From a bacterium (GTDB lineage: Bacteria; JACRDZ01; JAJRWM01): a stretch of 10,489 bases of DNA. The notes under the pieces were generated by a model, which worked only from the letters and a program-made list of their open reading frames with translations, had not been told where the DNA came from and ran no database searches. Positions 1 to 6,806 of the stretch are shown piece after piece. The stretch is from assembly GCA_024276815.1 (NCBI GenBank), contig JAJRWM010000046.1, positions 1 through 10,489 on the forward strand. Reading direction: 5' to 3'. Within the stretch, counting starts at the first letter, position 1. Every line of letters starts with the position of its first letter. The translations under genes were made by a program, and so were the position numbers.

Positions 1-958
1 CCGCGTCGGAAATTCCGTATAATAAAGTGATTTTCTGTTCGATGACGGCGTTGGCTGTAACTTCAATTTTCTGGCGGTGGTTGTCATAGTTGTTACGGCT
101 GATCTCAAGGTTATATCCGCCAGCCGGGATTTCCAGTCGCAGAGGGGTTTCCCCCATCAATTCACCATTGAGAAAAACCTTCCCCCCGGACGGTTCGGTC
201 TCAAGGTTAATCACGCCAAGCTCTTCAATCAGTTCGCCTATGATAATCTTTTTTTCTCCGCCGGCCAAATGAAAAGCCTTGTGCCATTCCTCGAAACCGG
301 CCAGGGATAGCTTTACATTATGCTCGCCGGCTTTGACTTTAGCCAGCTTAAGAGGCGTTTTGCCGACCATTTCATCATCGAGGAAAACAACGGCGGCTCG
401 CGGACGGGAATCAATCTCCAGGTCGCCTTCCGTTAAGATTATTTTGGGTTCAGGTTTAAAAGGCGTGATTAACAATTCATCAATCCGATCATATAAAAAT
501 TCCAGGAACTCGTCTTCCTGGCCGGCCGTTTCTCCGTTATACTCAATTTTCTTCCCGTTGGAATCGACGCTGACGATCTTTAGCTGGTATAACGGCACAA
601 CCCCTTCAACCTCCACGATAGTCAGTTCGCCGCTGATTATCCGATCCAGTCGCAGAAGTTTGATCATTTTTTCCAAACATGCCACCTCGTGGCAACCGAG
701 ATCAATGTTTGCCTGTTCCCCGAGGTTTCTCAGCAGGGCTTCACCCTTTACCAGTTCATACAACCCTGATTCGGTCAGGCTTTCGCCGATGAGCGAGGCC
801 AGGGTTACCCCGCCGCCGACTTTAAGGGACTGGTTCATAGCCAGAGGCAGCACGGCGGCTCTGCTCTTCACCGGGGGCGGCTCGTCCTGAGCTGAGCTTG
901 GGCTGATAACAAAACAATTGATTAAGCAAAGAAGCAGGAAACAACGAAGGATTGGCAT
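1..958 (-). CDS. Exported CsgG/LpoB-like protein with two PEGA repeats (3' end outside window)
   Basis: Reading down from an ATG at 958 the frame is open for 319 codons to the window edge, so the C-terminus is missing. Residues 1-24 form a signal peptide (MPILRC start, hydrophobic core, likely cleavage near SSA/QD). Residues about 32-165 resemble the CsgG/LpoB/TolB-N fold seen in outer-membrane-associated proteins: a first strand RAAVLPLA, a helix ending GLYELVKGEALL, a Cys pair in GCHEVACLEKM (C89, C94), then a strand with IISGEL. Two PEGA repeats follow (about 178-245 and 248-313), each with a strand, a V-F-L-[DN] strand, G-[KE]-TPL and a G-x-[HY]-N-[VL] strand. PEGA domains are small surface-associated beta domains. 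An in-frame GTG at 976 would add six residues (with Arg-Lys-Lys) to the signal peptide; neither start has a good Shine-Dalgarno. The exact role is unknown; periplasmic or outer-membrane location is inferred. Confidence 0.8.
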   Translation of the reverse strand, partial: MPILRCFLLLCLINCFVISPSSAQDEPPPVKSRAAVLPLAMNQSLKVGGGVTLASLIGESLTESGLYELVKGEALLRNLGEQANIDLGCHEVACLEKMIKLLRLDRIISGELTIVEVEGVVPLYQLKIVSVDSNGKKIEYNGETAGQEDEFLEFLYDRIDELLITPFKPEPKIILTEGDLEIDSRPRAAVVFLDDEMVGKTPLKLAKVKAGEHNVKLSLAGFEEWHKAFHLAGGEKKIIIGELIEELGVINLETEPSGGKVFLNGELMGETPLRLEIPAGGYNLEISRNNYDNHRQKIEVTANAVIEQKITLLYGISDA

Positions 959-995
959 TTTTTTTCTAATTGGCACTGTGTATTCTCAAAAGAAG

Positions 996-1026
996 ATTAT
1001 AGTATCTATTAATCAGAACTTGTCCA
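996..1026 (-). promoter_or_regulatory. Sigma-70-type promoter for the CsgG-like/PEGA gene
   Basis: On the minus strand a perfect TATAAT lies at 1001-996 and a TGGACA box (five of six to TTGACA) at 1026-1021, with a 19-bp spacer that is slightly long. Transcription would begin near 989, leaving about 30 nt before the ATG at 958, but only about 13 nt before the alternative GTG at 976, which favours the ATG. Assigned by eye. Confidence 0.45.
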
Positions 1027-1028
1027 TA

Positions 1029-1102
1029 GCGGGGAAAGCCGCAGAACCGCCACGGCAACCTCTTTTGGCGACAAAGACAACAGGTCGCGCCTTGGTTAAG
1101 GC
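1029..1102. other. Hairpin-rich intergenic stretch
   Basis: Three short perfect stems follow one another: GCGG/CCGC around 1029-1042, GCGAC/GTCGC at 1068-1072 and 1084-1088, and GCCTT-ggtt-AAGGC closing at 1102. The stretch lies upstream of the minus-strand promoter at 996-1026, so it is not in the leader of that gene. It matches no RNA family I can name. It could be a small structured RNA, the end of a decayed mobile element, or chance. Confidence 0.3.
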
Positions 1103-1180
1103 CCGCTGGCAACGATATGTTCGATTATTTAATAAATCTTAGACAGTTAACCGGGCTTTGTCAATAAAAATCTCAGGAAG

Positions 1181-1215
1181 CGCGTAAGGGGGATGGGAGG
1201 TAGCCCCTATTAACG
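1181..1215. repeat. Putative left-end hairpin of the IS200/IS605 remnant
   Basis: AGGGG at 1187-1191 pairs with CCCCT at 1204-1208 around a 12-nt loop, with partly complementary TA-rich and CG flanks. It lies about 40 bp upstream of the truncated tnpA, where IS200/IS605 elements carry a subterminal hairpin recognised by TnpA as single-stranded DNA. The outer boundary of the element is not visible to me. Confidence 0.4.
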
Positions 1216-1254
1216 GATCTGTTCTGCCTGTCATATTAATAGTATAATTGCGGC

Positions 1255-1431
1255 ATGAATATAAAACGCCTGAGTCACGCTGTTTACGATACGAAATACC
1301 ACCTTGTCTGGGCGCCGCAATATCACAAGTGGATATTGAAGGACAAGGTGCGCGAAGCAGCCGGAGAATTTTTCTGTGAGATCTTGACTGTCCGAGACTG
1401 CGAAGTTGAAGAGCTGAAAGATCATATCTAG
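1255..1431 (+). pseudogene. tnpA: Truncated IS200/IS605-family transposase TnpA
   Basis: A 58-codon frame begins MNIKRLSHAVYDTKYHLVW and continues with APQYHKWIL, the typical N-terminus of Y1 TnpA single-strand transposases (family pattern H-x-V-Y-x-x-K-Y-H-L-V-W-x-P-K-Y-R). It stops at a TAG at 1429-1431 directly after D-H-I, where intact proteins (about 130-150 residues) continue into the HUH metal-binding motif. The HUH motif and the later catalytic tyrosine are therefore both missing. The bases after 1431 do not give a recognisable continuation in the other two frames over the stretch I read, so a deletion or extensive decay is more likely than one point mutation. It cannot be active on its own. 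A TATAAT at 1243-1248 just before the ATG may be the remains of its promoter. Confidence 0.8.
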
Positions 1432-1607
1432 GCACTATTTCCCGGACTGAGCATTAGAGCGTTTTTCTATCACCTGTAACGGTTTTTGTGCCGTAGCGAC
1501 AAAAGAAAGATTGCATCTCGCTCGCAAGCAGCTTTATCTGTTCAGTCTTCAAGATATGTAAATATGAAAAAGTTGCAAGATGAGGCGAAATAAAGAATAA
1601 TAAGACC
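1432..1607. other. Intergenic, no gene recognised
   Basis: This stretch between the tnpA remnant and the next gene contains no coding frame I can support. It may hold the decayed right half of the IS and the promoter of the DUF2723 gene. A short ACGG/CCGT stem lies near 1479-1495. No convincing -35/-10 pair was found. Confidence 0.3.
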
Positions 1608-3482
1608 ATGATTGTCTTTTTTCTTCTGACCTTCGCCGTTTATCTGAAATTTCTGTTCCCGACCTTCGCCCTAGGCGACGGCGGGCTGTTCAGTACGGCG
1701 GCGGTTAACTTGGGAATTGTTCACCCGCCAGGATATCCCCTGTACGCTCTGCTTGGTAAAATCGCCAATATCCTTATCCCCCTTGCCAGCCCGGCCTGGC
1801 GCCTAAATCTTTTAACCGCTCTTTTTATGGCGATAGCGGTAACTTTACTGGTGTTATGTTTGCAAAAAATGGCTATGGGGAACTCGCTCAGCTATATTGT
1901 TGGGACGTGGCTGGCCCTGACGCCGGCGATAATCGGTAATGCCGCTTTTGGTGAAGTATACAGCCTGAACTTACTTTTCCTGAGCCTGGTGTTTTACCTT
2001 TTCCTCTGGCGGAGGTGGTCTTTGGCCGCTCTGGTTTACGGTTTGAGCGTTGCCAATCACTACCTGATGTTTATGTACTTCCCGGCCTTTATCCTGCTGG
2101 GCATTATCAAGGATCGACGTTTGCTGAAAAAAACACCTGCTTTCCTGATGTTTTTCCTGCTGGGCTGGGCGCTCTATCTCTATCTGCCGTTACGGGCGGT
2201 TAAATCTCCGGCCCTGAATTGGGGCAAGCCCTATAATCTGTTTTATTTCACCCAGCATCTTAAACGGAGCCACTTCCAGTTGCTTGAGTTTGGCGACAAA
2301 ATCCCGGGAATGGAAAAGTTACGCTTCAGTGAACATTTTCTGCTTCAAAGTATTGGCGTTTTCCCCTTCGGCTTTGGTCTCCTGGCTGTTATTGGTCTTT
2401 TGCTGGGCCTGTTTTATCTGAAGAAGGCTGAGTTCTTTTTGCCGGCCTATGTTTTCCTGGTAACCGGCCCCGGCTTAATCTGGGGACTTAATTTCGGCTT
2501 CACCTATGTTAACCGTTACCGCTTCGAGCCATACCTTCTGCCCTGCTGGTGGAGCCTGGCCATTGGACTGGCTGTTTTCCTCTCCCTGATCAGACATTAT
2601 AAAAACCAGTTGCCGAAGAAAACAATGTTATATCTTTTCTCACTAATCTTACTGGCGCTTCCCCCGGGTGCTCTCGCCTTAGCCGACTCTTTGGTTGCCG
2701 ACAGTTACTACGCCTATGATCTGGGAACCAATATTATGCGCTCTCTGCCCGAAAATTCCATCCTGTTTACCAAGGGCAGCAGTTCCGCCTTTTCACTGTA
2801 TCATTTAAAAGAAGTCGAGAGCAGACGTCCTGACCTGAATATCTATGACCGGGGGGGCGTGGTCTTCAGCGGGTTTCTGACCGCCCCGCTGTTTCAGATC
2901 TCGGCTCAGGACTGGCGGAGACAGCGCGATCTGAAAGAGCTGTCGGTAATACGAAGCGGAGAACGGTCGGTATACTACATTGAGAATCCTCAGTTTAAGA
3001 CCTCCGGCGGCCGGAACCTGATCTCCCGGGGTCTGGTTTATCAGGCCGGCCCGGCCCAAGAATCCCGGCCGTTACCCCGATTCGTTTTACGGGATCAGCA
3101 TATCACGACCAAGGACTTCTGGCTTGATTATGAGAGGGCGCGTTTCAATTTCAGGCTGGCCGAATATGCCGGTCAGACCAGAGGGAATAAAAAAGCGGCG
3201 CGGGAATATCTGGTGAGAGCGCAAAGCGTGGGAGAGGATATCGATTCCATCCAGGACCTGGTGGGCCGCTCGGCGCTCAAATTAAAAGATTATCCCTTGG
3301 CGGTTAAAGCCTGCCGGGAACTGGTCAGGATAAATCCCTCGTCCGTCTCCGCCCATTCAAAGCTGGCCTACACCCTGGAACTAAACGGACAACGGGCGGA
3401 GGCGTTAAGGGAAGCTGAAATCGTTCAGGAACTTGATCCGGGGAATAAAGCGGTTCAGAAAATCAGACGGAAATCCCGCTAA
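1608..3482 (+). CDS. DUF2723 (TMEM260-like) GT-C-type membrane glycosyltransferase with C-terminal TPRs
   Basis: A 624-residue polytopic membrane protein. The N-terminus carries the DUF2723 signature: a first membrane helix, then GDGG (23-26) and HPPGYPLY (39-46) in the first extracytoplasmic loop. In GT-C enzymes an acidic residue in this loop is catalytic, here probably D24. About ten hydrophobic helices run to roughly residue 370. A soluble region follows and the last 106 residues (519-624) contain two TPR-like helical pairs, including YPLAVKACRELVRINP. The family is related to eukaryotic TMEM260 O-mannosyltransferases and probably moves a sugar from a polyprenyl-phosphate donor to a protein or glycan outside the membrane; donor and acceptor here are unknown. 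An in-frame TGA at 1581 limits the N-terminus, so the ATG at 1608 is the natural start, although its Shine-Dalgarno is weak. The gene stands alone and no glycan-pathway genes adjoin it. Confidence 0.85.
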   Translation: MIVFFLLTFAVYLKFLFPTFALGDGGLFSTAAVNLGIVHPPGYPLYALLGKIANILIPLASPAWRLNLLTALFMAIAVTLLVLCLQKMAMGNSLSYIVGTWLALTPAIIGNAAFGEVYSLNLLFLSLVFYLFLWRRWSLAALVYGLSVANHYLMFMYFPAFILLGIIKDRRLLKKTPAFLMFFLLGWALYLYLPLRAVKSPALNWGKPYNLFYFTQHLKRSHFQLLEFGDKIPGMEKLRFSEHFLLQSIGVFPFGFGLLAVIGLLLGLFYLKKAEFFLPAYVFLVTGPGLIWGLNFGFTYVNRYRFEPYLLPCWWSLAIGLAVFLSLIRHYKNQLPKKTMLYLFSLILLALPPGALALADSLVADSYYAYDLGTNIMRSLPENSILFTKGSSSAFSLYHLKEVESRRPDLNIYDRGGVVFSGFLTAPLFQISAQDWRRQRDLKELSVIRSGERSVYYIENPQFKTSGGRNLISRGLVYQAGPAQESRPLPRFVLRDQHITTKDFWLDYERARFNFRLAEYAGQTRGNKKAAREYLVRAQSVGEDIDSIQDLVGRSALKLKDYPLAVKACRELVRINPSSVSAHSKLAYTLELNGQRAEALREAEIVQELDPGNKAVQKIRRKSR

Positions 3483-3514
3483 AGCAAACTTACAGTTTGT
3501 GTGATTTCGTCAGT

Positions 3515-3530
3515 GGGGCTGTTGCGGAAC
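3515..3530 (+). repeat. GGGGCTGTTGC inverted-repeat arm upstream of the cassette
   Basis: GGGGCTGTTGCGGAAC matches the reverse complement of 8251-8266 at 14 of 16 positions, in inverted orientation about 4.7 kb apart. A related arm lies at 8195-8210. Sequences of this kind look like insertion-sequence terminal repeats; no transposase is present nearby and the element family is not identified. Confidence 0.5.
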
Positions 3531-3572
3531 AGGGGGGTTTGGGGGGAATTTACGGTCAGAGGTGGGTTCGGG
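3515..3572 (+). other. G-run cluster with quadruplex potential
   Basis: Five G runs lie within 58 nt: G4 at 3515-3518, G6 at 3532-3537, G6 at 3541-3546, G3 at 3564-3566 and G3 at 3570-3572. Two G6 runs separated by TTT are unusual for this window. The G-rich strand is the coding strand, about 190 nt before the radical SAM start codon, so it could fold in mRNA or DNA. The rest of the gap to 3759 holds no gene I can support. Confidence 0.35.
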
Positions 3573-3759
3573 TTGGCAAAACAGCTCGTCGATAGATAGA
3601 TTCTGGGACTACGCGAATGATAGATATGGGGAAGATGCCGGAAAGAAGCGTGCCGCTTCACCCAATTCGCCTTCGGCGTAAAAGTCGGGCTTTCCAGGCT
3701 TTTGATTTTTGCCTTACACCTGAACGTTAAACGCTTTAGTAGAAAGAAGTTATCAAACA

Positions 3760-4872
3760 ATGCTACTGAAAATCAAGCGGGACCTGTCAGGTTACTTGAA
3801 TTCCAGAATCAAGCGGCGGCCTTTTTTCGCGGTCTTTCGAATCACTCGCCGTTGTGATCTGCGCTGCCGGATGTGCCGGGTCTGGAAGACCGGCTCCGCC
3901 AGGGAAGAAATGAGCCTGGAACAGGTCGCGCGGGTCGCTGAAATCCTTAAACGATTGCGTATCCCCTATGTCATCATTACCGGCGGGGAACCCTTTTTAC
4001 ATCCTCACCTTTTTGAAATACTTGACATCTTCTACCGTTCAGGCTTCGCGATTCGCCTGGAGACCAACGCCGGCAAGCTGGTGACGCCAAACAAACTTGA
4101 CCAGGCTGTGCAGAGCGGCGCGACTGATTTCAGCGTCTCGCTGGACGCGGTTACGCCGGCAATCCAGTCTTTTATTTGTAATAGTGAGGGAATCTGGGAA
4201 ACCATTACCGGCAATTTGGAATACGCCATCAAGATTTTTCCCGGCGATCTGCCCCTGGTCAATACGGTGGTAACCAGGTTGAATTTTCGGGAATTACCCC
4301 AACTGGTAAAATATGTTCATCAGAAGAACGCGTATATCATGATCGTGCCGGTAGTGTTAAGTTCTAATACTCAGGATAACAAATTATTTCGGGGAGCTTG
4401 TGAGGAGTTCGAGTTTACAGAGGCTGATTACCCTGAGCTGACAGAGGTTTACCGGGAATTGATAAACATGCGGAAATCAGGGTTCAATATTCTTAACTCA
4501 ACCAGATTCCTTAAGGATAGCTTAAAAGCTATAATTAGCAAACGGGCAAAGTGGGAATGCGACGCCGGCGAATTCTATATCGAGATCTTGCCTGACGGCC
4601 AGTTGGGGATCTGCAACGATATTCCCGGTCAGCTAAACGTTCTGGACAAGGATTTTTTTGAGACTTTTCATTCCCGGGCCTTTCGAAGGAAAGTGAAAGA
4701 ACTAAGAAAATCGTGCTCAGGCTGTACCTACGGAATTTATCGGGAGGTTTCTTACCATATGAATGATTATGTCGTACTGGGTGAAAGAATGAGCGATTTA
4801 ACCAAAGAAATAGCCAAACGTATGATTGGCGGCGGGATTCGTCCCAACAAGGCCCGGCGGAGGAATCATTGA
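3760..4872 (+). CDS. Radical SAM protein with twitch/SPASM-like C-terminal cysteines
   Basis: A 370-residue radical SAM enzyme. The cluster motif C-x3-C-x2-C is at C32, C36 and C39 (CDLRCRMC) and binds the [4Fe-4S] that cleaves S-adenosylmethionine. The SAM-contacting TGGEP motif is at 74-78 and later barrel strands include LETNAG (100-105) and FSVSLDA (124-130). C-terminal cysteines C267 (CDAGEF), C285 (after LPDGQLGI) and C319/C322 (CSGC) have the spacing of a twitch or reduced SPASM domain that holds an auxiliary Fe-S cluster. SPASM/twitch enzymes often modify peptides or proteins, but other substrates occur. There is no B12-binding domain. The TGA overlaps the ATG of the activase by one base, so the two are translationally coupled. 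A weak AAGAAG at 3744-3749 precedes the start by 10 nt. The substrate is unknown; context suggests a role with the dehydratase-like proteins. Confidence 0.85.
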   Translation: MLLKIKRDLSGYLNSRIKRRPFFAVFRITRRCDLRCRMCRVWKTGSAREEMSLEQVARVAEILKRLRIPYVIITGGEPFLHPHLFEILDIFYRSGFAIRLETNAGKLVTPNKLDQAVQSGATDFSVSLDAVTPAIQSFICNSEGIWETITGNLEYAIKIFPGDLPLVNTVVTRLNFRELPQLVKYVHQKNAYIMIVPVVLSSNTQDNKLFRGACEEFEFTEADYPELTEVYRELINMRKSGFNILNSTRFLKDSLKAIISKRAKWECDAGEFYIEILPDGQLGICNDIPGQLNVLDKDFFETFHSRAFRRKVKELRKSCSGCTYGIYREVSYHMNDYVVLGERMSDLTKEIAKRMIGGGIRPNKARRRNH

Positions 4873-5645
4873 TGTTAACCGCCGGCGTGGATATTGGTTC
4901 AAGATGCTCGAAAGCGGTCATTCTTCGCGAGCAACAAATAATAGGAACAACAATCATCGACACCGAAGTGCGAACCAGCCAATCCGGTCATGAGGAGTTA
5001 GCCGCGGCGCTTGAGGACGCCCGTCGTTCCCGGGCGGAACTGGATAAAATCGTCGCTACCGGTTATGGACGGATCTCGGCTCCTTTCGCCGATAAAGTGA
5101 TCACGGAAATCACCTGCCACGCCCGGGGGGCTTACCATCTCAATCCCAAGGCGAAAACGATCATCGATATCGGCGGTCAGGACAGCAAGGTGATCAGGGT
5201 CGGGGAGATGGGTATGGTTGACGACTTCGCCATGAATGACCGCTGCGCCGCTGGCACCGGCCGTTTTATCGAAGTTATGGCTCGTATTTTAAAAGTGGAC
5301 CTGACGACCTTCGGCAAATTTTATTTCAAGTCAAAAAAACCCTGTCAGATCAGCAGCGTCTGTACTGTTTTCGCTGAAAGCGAGGTTATTTCCCTGATGG
5401 CCGAGGGGCAAAAAGCCCGGGATATCGCCAAGGGTCTGATGAACTCGATCGCTGGCCGGGTTGGCGGCATGGTGAAGCGGGTTGGTATCGCCGAAGAAGT
5501 GGTTTTCAGCGGCGGAGTGGCTAAAAATGAAGGGATTATGCGAGCGCTCAGCGATGAGTTGGAAGTAAAAATTGTCCCCTTCAAGAAATTTGATCCTCAG
5601 TTAATCGGCGCTTTGGGAGCCGCCTTGCTAGCCCAAAATTCTTGA
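4872..5645 (+). CDS. HgdC/BcrA/BadF-type ATPase activase of 2-hydroxyacyl-CoA dehydratase family
   Basis: A 257-residue ASKHA-fold ATPase, the usual length for archerase-type activases (HgdC, FldI, YjiL). Visible motifs are the phosphate-1 loop GVDIGSRCSK (5-14), the second phosphate loop DIGGQDSK (99-106), CAAGTGRF (125-132) and SGGVAKNEG (213-221). C125 and C164 (SSVCTVFAES) are the conserved cysteines that bridge one [4Fe-4S] cluster between the two monomers; a further C158 lies nearby. Known members bind ATP, change shape, and shoot one low-potential electron into the partner dehydratase or double-cubane protein. The start is set at ATG 4872, inside TGATG of the radical SAM stop, with GGAGGA at 4859-4864 seven bases ahead; a TTG one codon earlier is less likely. 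It is the only activase in the cassette and so probably serves both following genes. Confidence 0.92.
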   Translation: MLTAGVDIGSRCSKAVILREQQIIGTTIIDTEVRTSQSGHEELAAALEDARRSRAELDKIVATGYGRISAPFADKVITEITCHARGAYHLNPKAKTIIDIGGQDSKVIRVGEMGMVDDFAMNDRCAAGTGRFIEVMARILKVDLTTFGKFYFKSKKPCQISSVCTVFAESEVISLMAEGQKARDIAKGLMNSIAGRVGGMVKRVGIAEEVVFSGGVAKNEGIMRALSDELEVKIVPFKKFDPQLIGALGAALLAQNS

Positions 5646-5657
5646 AAAAGGTTCTTG

Positions 5658-6806
5658 ATGGGATTTAATCTGGAAGCGGGACTACAACAAGCTCTGGCTG
5701 AAAGACCACAGGCGATTAGTCGGCTAAAAGAGGCTGGCCGGAAAGTTATCGGTTATTTTTGCTGTTATGTTCCCGGTGAGATAATTTCCGCTTTTGACGT
5801 GATTCCCGTGCGTTTGTTCAGGGGCGGCTCCGAAAAAGCCACCGCCGCCGGGTATAATTACACGACGCCGCACGCCTGTCCTTTTACGGCGGGCTGTATT
5901 GGCTTTCGGGAATCCGGCGAAGCCCCCTACTACCAGTTGGTTGATTATTTAGCGGACGCGCCTGTTTGTTTGCAGGTTAAGAGGATGCTGGAAGTTTGGC
6001 ATAAATACTTTGGCACGCGGTTAATCCAGATAGAGTTTCCCCTCAAATACTATGGTGAAAAGGCCCTGGATCGTTATCTTTTAGGTTTACGCAGCCTGGT
6101 GGAAGAACTGGAAAAAATTACCGGCAGACCGTTGAACATGGAAAAACTGGGCTTTGAAATTGACATATCGAACCAGGTACGGCGTCATTTTATTTATTTT
6201 TACGAACTGTTGAAAGAAGACAAGCCGGTGATCCAGTGGCGGGATCTGAACCGGGCGGTCAAGGCTTCATTTCTTCTGGATAAGCAAGAGACTCTGTCCA
6301 TATTAAAGGAATGGAAAAGTTCCCTGGATGGAGCGGTGGGCTTGGGGACTGAATATCGCGGCCGAATTCTTCTTACCGGCGGCATGTACGCTTACCGGGA
6401 TGAAAAGCTAAACAAGATTATGGCTGAGCTTGGCGGAGATTTTATTGTGGATGAAATATGCGTTGGCTCACGAGGCGTTTGGGGTGAAATCGGATCGCCG
6501 GATTTGCCGGGCATAGCGGAGAAGTATTTAAACAATGTTCCCTGCGGTTCTTTGCCACACCCTGATTTACAGACTGACCCTAGGATTAAACATTTAAGAA
6601 AACTTTTTGAAGAATACAGGGTTAACGGAGTTATCTACTACACATTACGTTTTTGTGACAGCTATTCTTTCAAAGTGAAAGAGCTGAGGAAAATCTTGTC
6701 AGAGTACAGGATTCCCCTGCTGCATATCCATTCCGATTACAGCGTTTCCGATCAGGGACAGATGCGAACCAGGGTGGAAGCTTTTCTGGAGTCGATCGGC
6801 TCGTGA
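5658..6806 (+). CDS. 2-hydroxyacyl-CoA dehydratase (HgdB/double-cubane) family protein 1
   Basis: A 382-residue member of the HgdB/FldC/BcrB superfamily, close to the usual 370-430. The N-terminal half shows GYFCCYVPGEII (32-43; classical members have one Cys here), HACPFTAGC (C74, C80) and DAPVC (C104), matching the three cluster-ligand positions plus extra cysteines. The second half has GGMY and ends with the shared signature GQMRTRVEAFLE (367-378); RFCDS (C333) resembles the conserved C-terminal C-D. Such proteins bind [4Fe-4S] or [8Fe-9S] double-cubane clusters and accept electrons from an activase. Classical dehydratases remove water from 2-hydroxyacyl-CoA; homologues include benzoyl-CoA reductase and double-cubane proteins that reduce small molecules. 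The substrate here is unknown. The start is ATG 5658, six bases after AAAAAGG (5645-5651) and 12 after the activase stop; a TTG one codon earlier lies too close to the ribosome site. It overlaps the next gene. Confidence 0.88.
   Translation: MGFNLEAGLQQALAERPQAISRLKEAGRKVIGYFCCYVPGEIISAFDVIPVRLFRGGSEKATAAGYNYTTPHACPFTAGCIGFRESGEAPYYQLVDYLADAPVCLQVKRMLEVWHKYFGTRLIQIEFPLKYYGEKALDRYLLGLRSLVEELEKITGRPLNMEKLGFEIDISNQVRRHFIYFYELLKEDKPVIQWRDLNRAVKASFLLDKQETLSILKEWKSSLDGAVGLGTEYRGRILLTGGMYAYRDEKLNKIMAELGGDFIVDEICVGSRGVWGEIGSPDLPGIAEKYLNNVPCGSLPHPDLQTDPRIKHLRKLFEEYRVNGVIYYTLRFCDSYSFKVKELRKILSEYRIPLLHIHSDYSVSDQGQMRTRVEAFLESIGS

Noticed and set aside
279-890. 203-codon plus-strand frame
   Set aside because: It is antisense to the CsgG-like/PEGA gene, Ser-rich and low-complexity, and shows no domain; the minus-strand frame has clear domains and a signal peptide.
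1028-1110. c-di-GMP-I (GEMM) or SAM-I riboswitch
   Set aside because: Only fragments resemble the consensus; the conserved GGCAAACC and GACGCAAAGCC parts of GEMM and the 5' part of SAM-I are missing, and the region is upstream of the only visible promoter.
1139-1435. 98-codon minus-strand frame
   Set aside because: It is antisense to the tnpA remnant, whose plus-strand translation is clearly recognisable.
3485-3499. CAAACT-tac-AGTTTG palindrome after the DUF2723 stop as a terminator
   Set aside because: The stem is AT-rich and only 6 bp, with no following T run; too weak to call.
3702-3731. TTGATT ... GTTAAA promoter for the cassette
   Set aside because: The -10 box matches the consensus at only three positions and alternatives in the gap are equally weak.
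3479-3760. 93-codon minus-strand frame filling the gap before the radical SAM gene
   Set aside because: It starts and ends at the neighbouring genes' boundaries, covers the G-rich repeat arm, has no ribosome site and no recognisable domain; it is more likely a chance frame.
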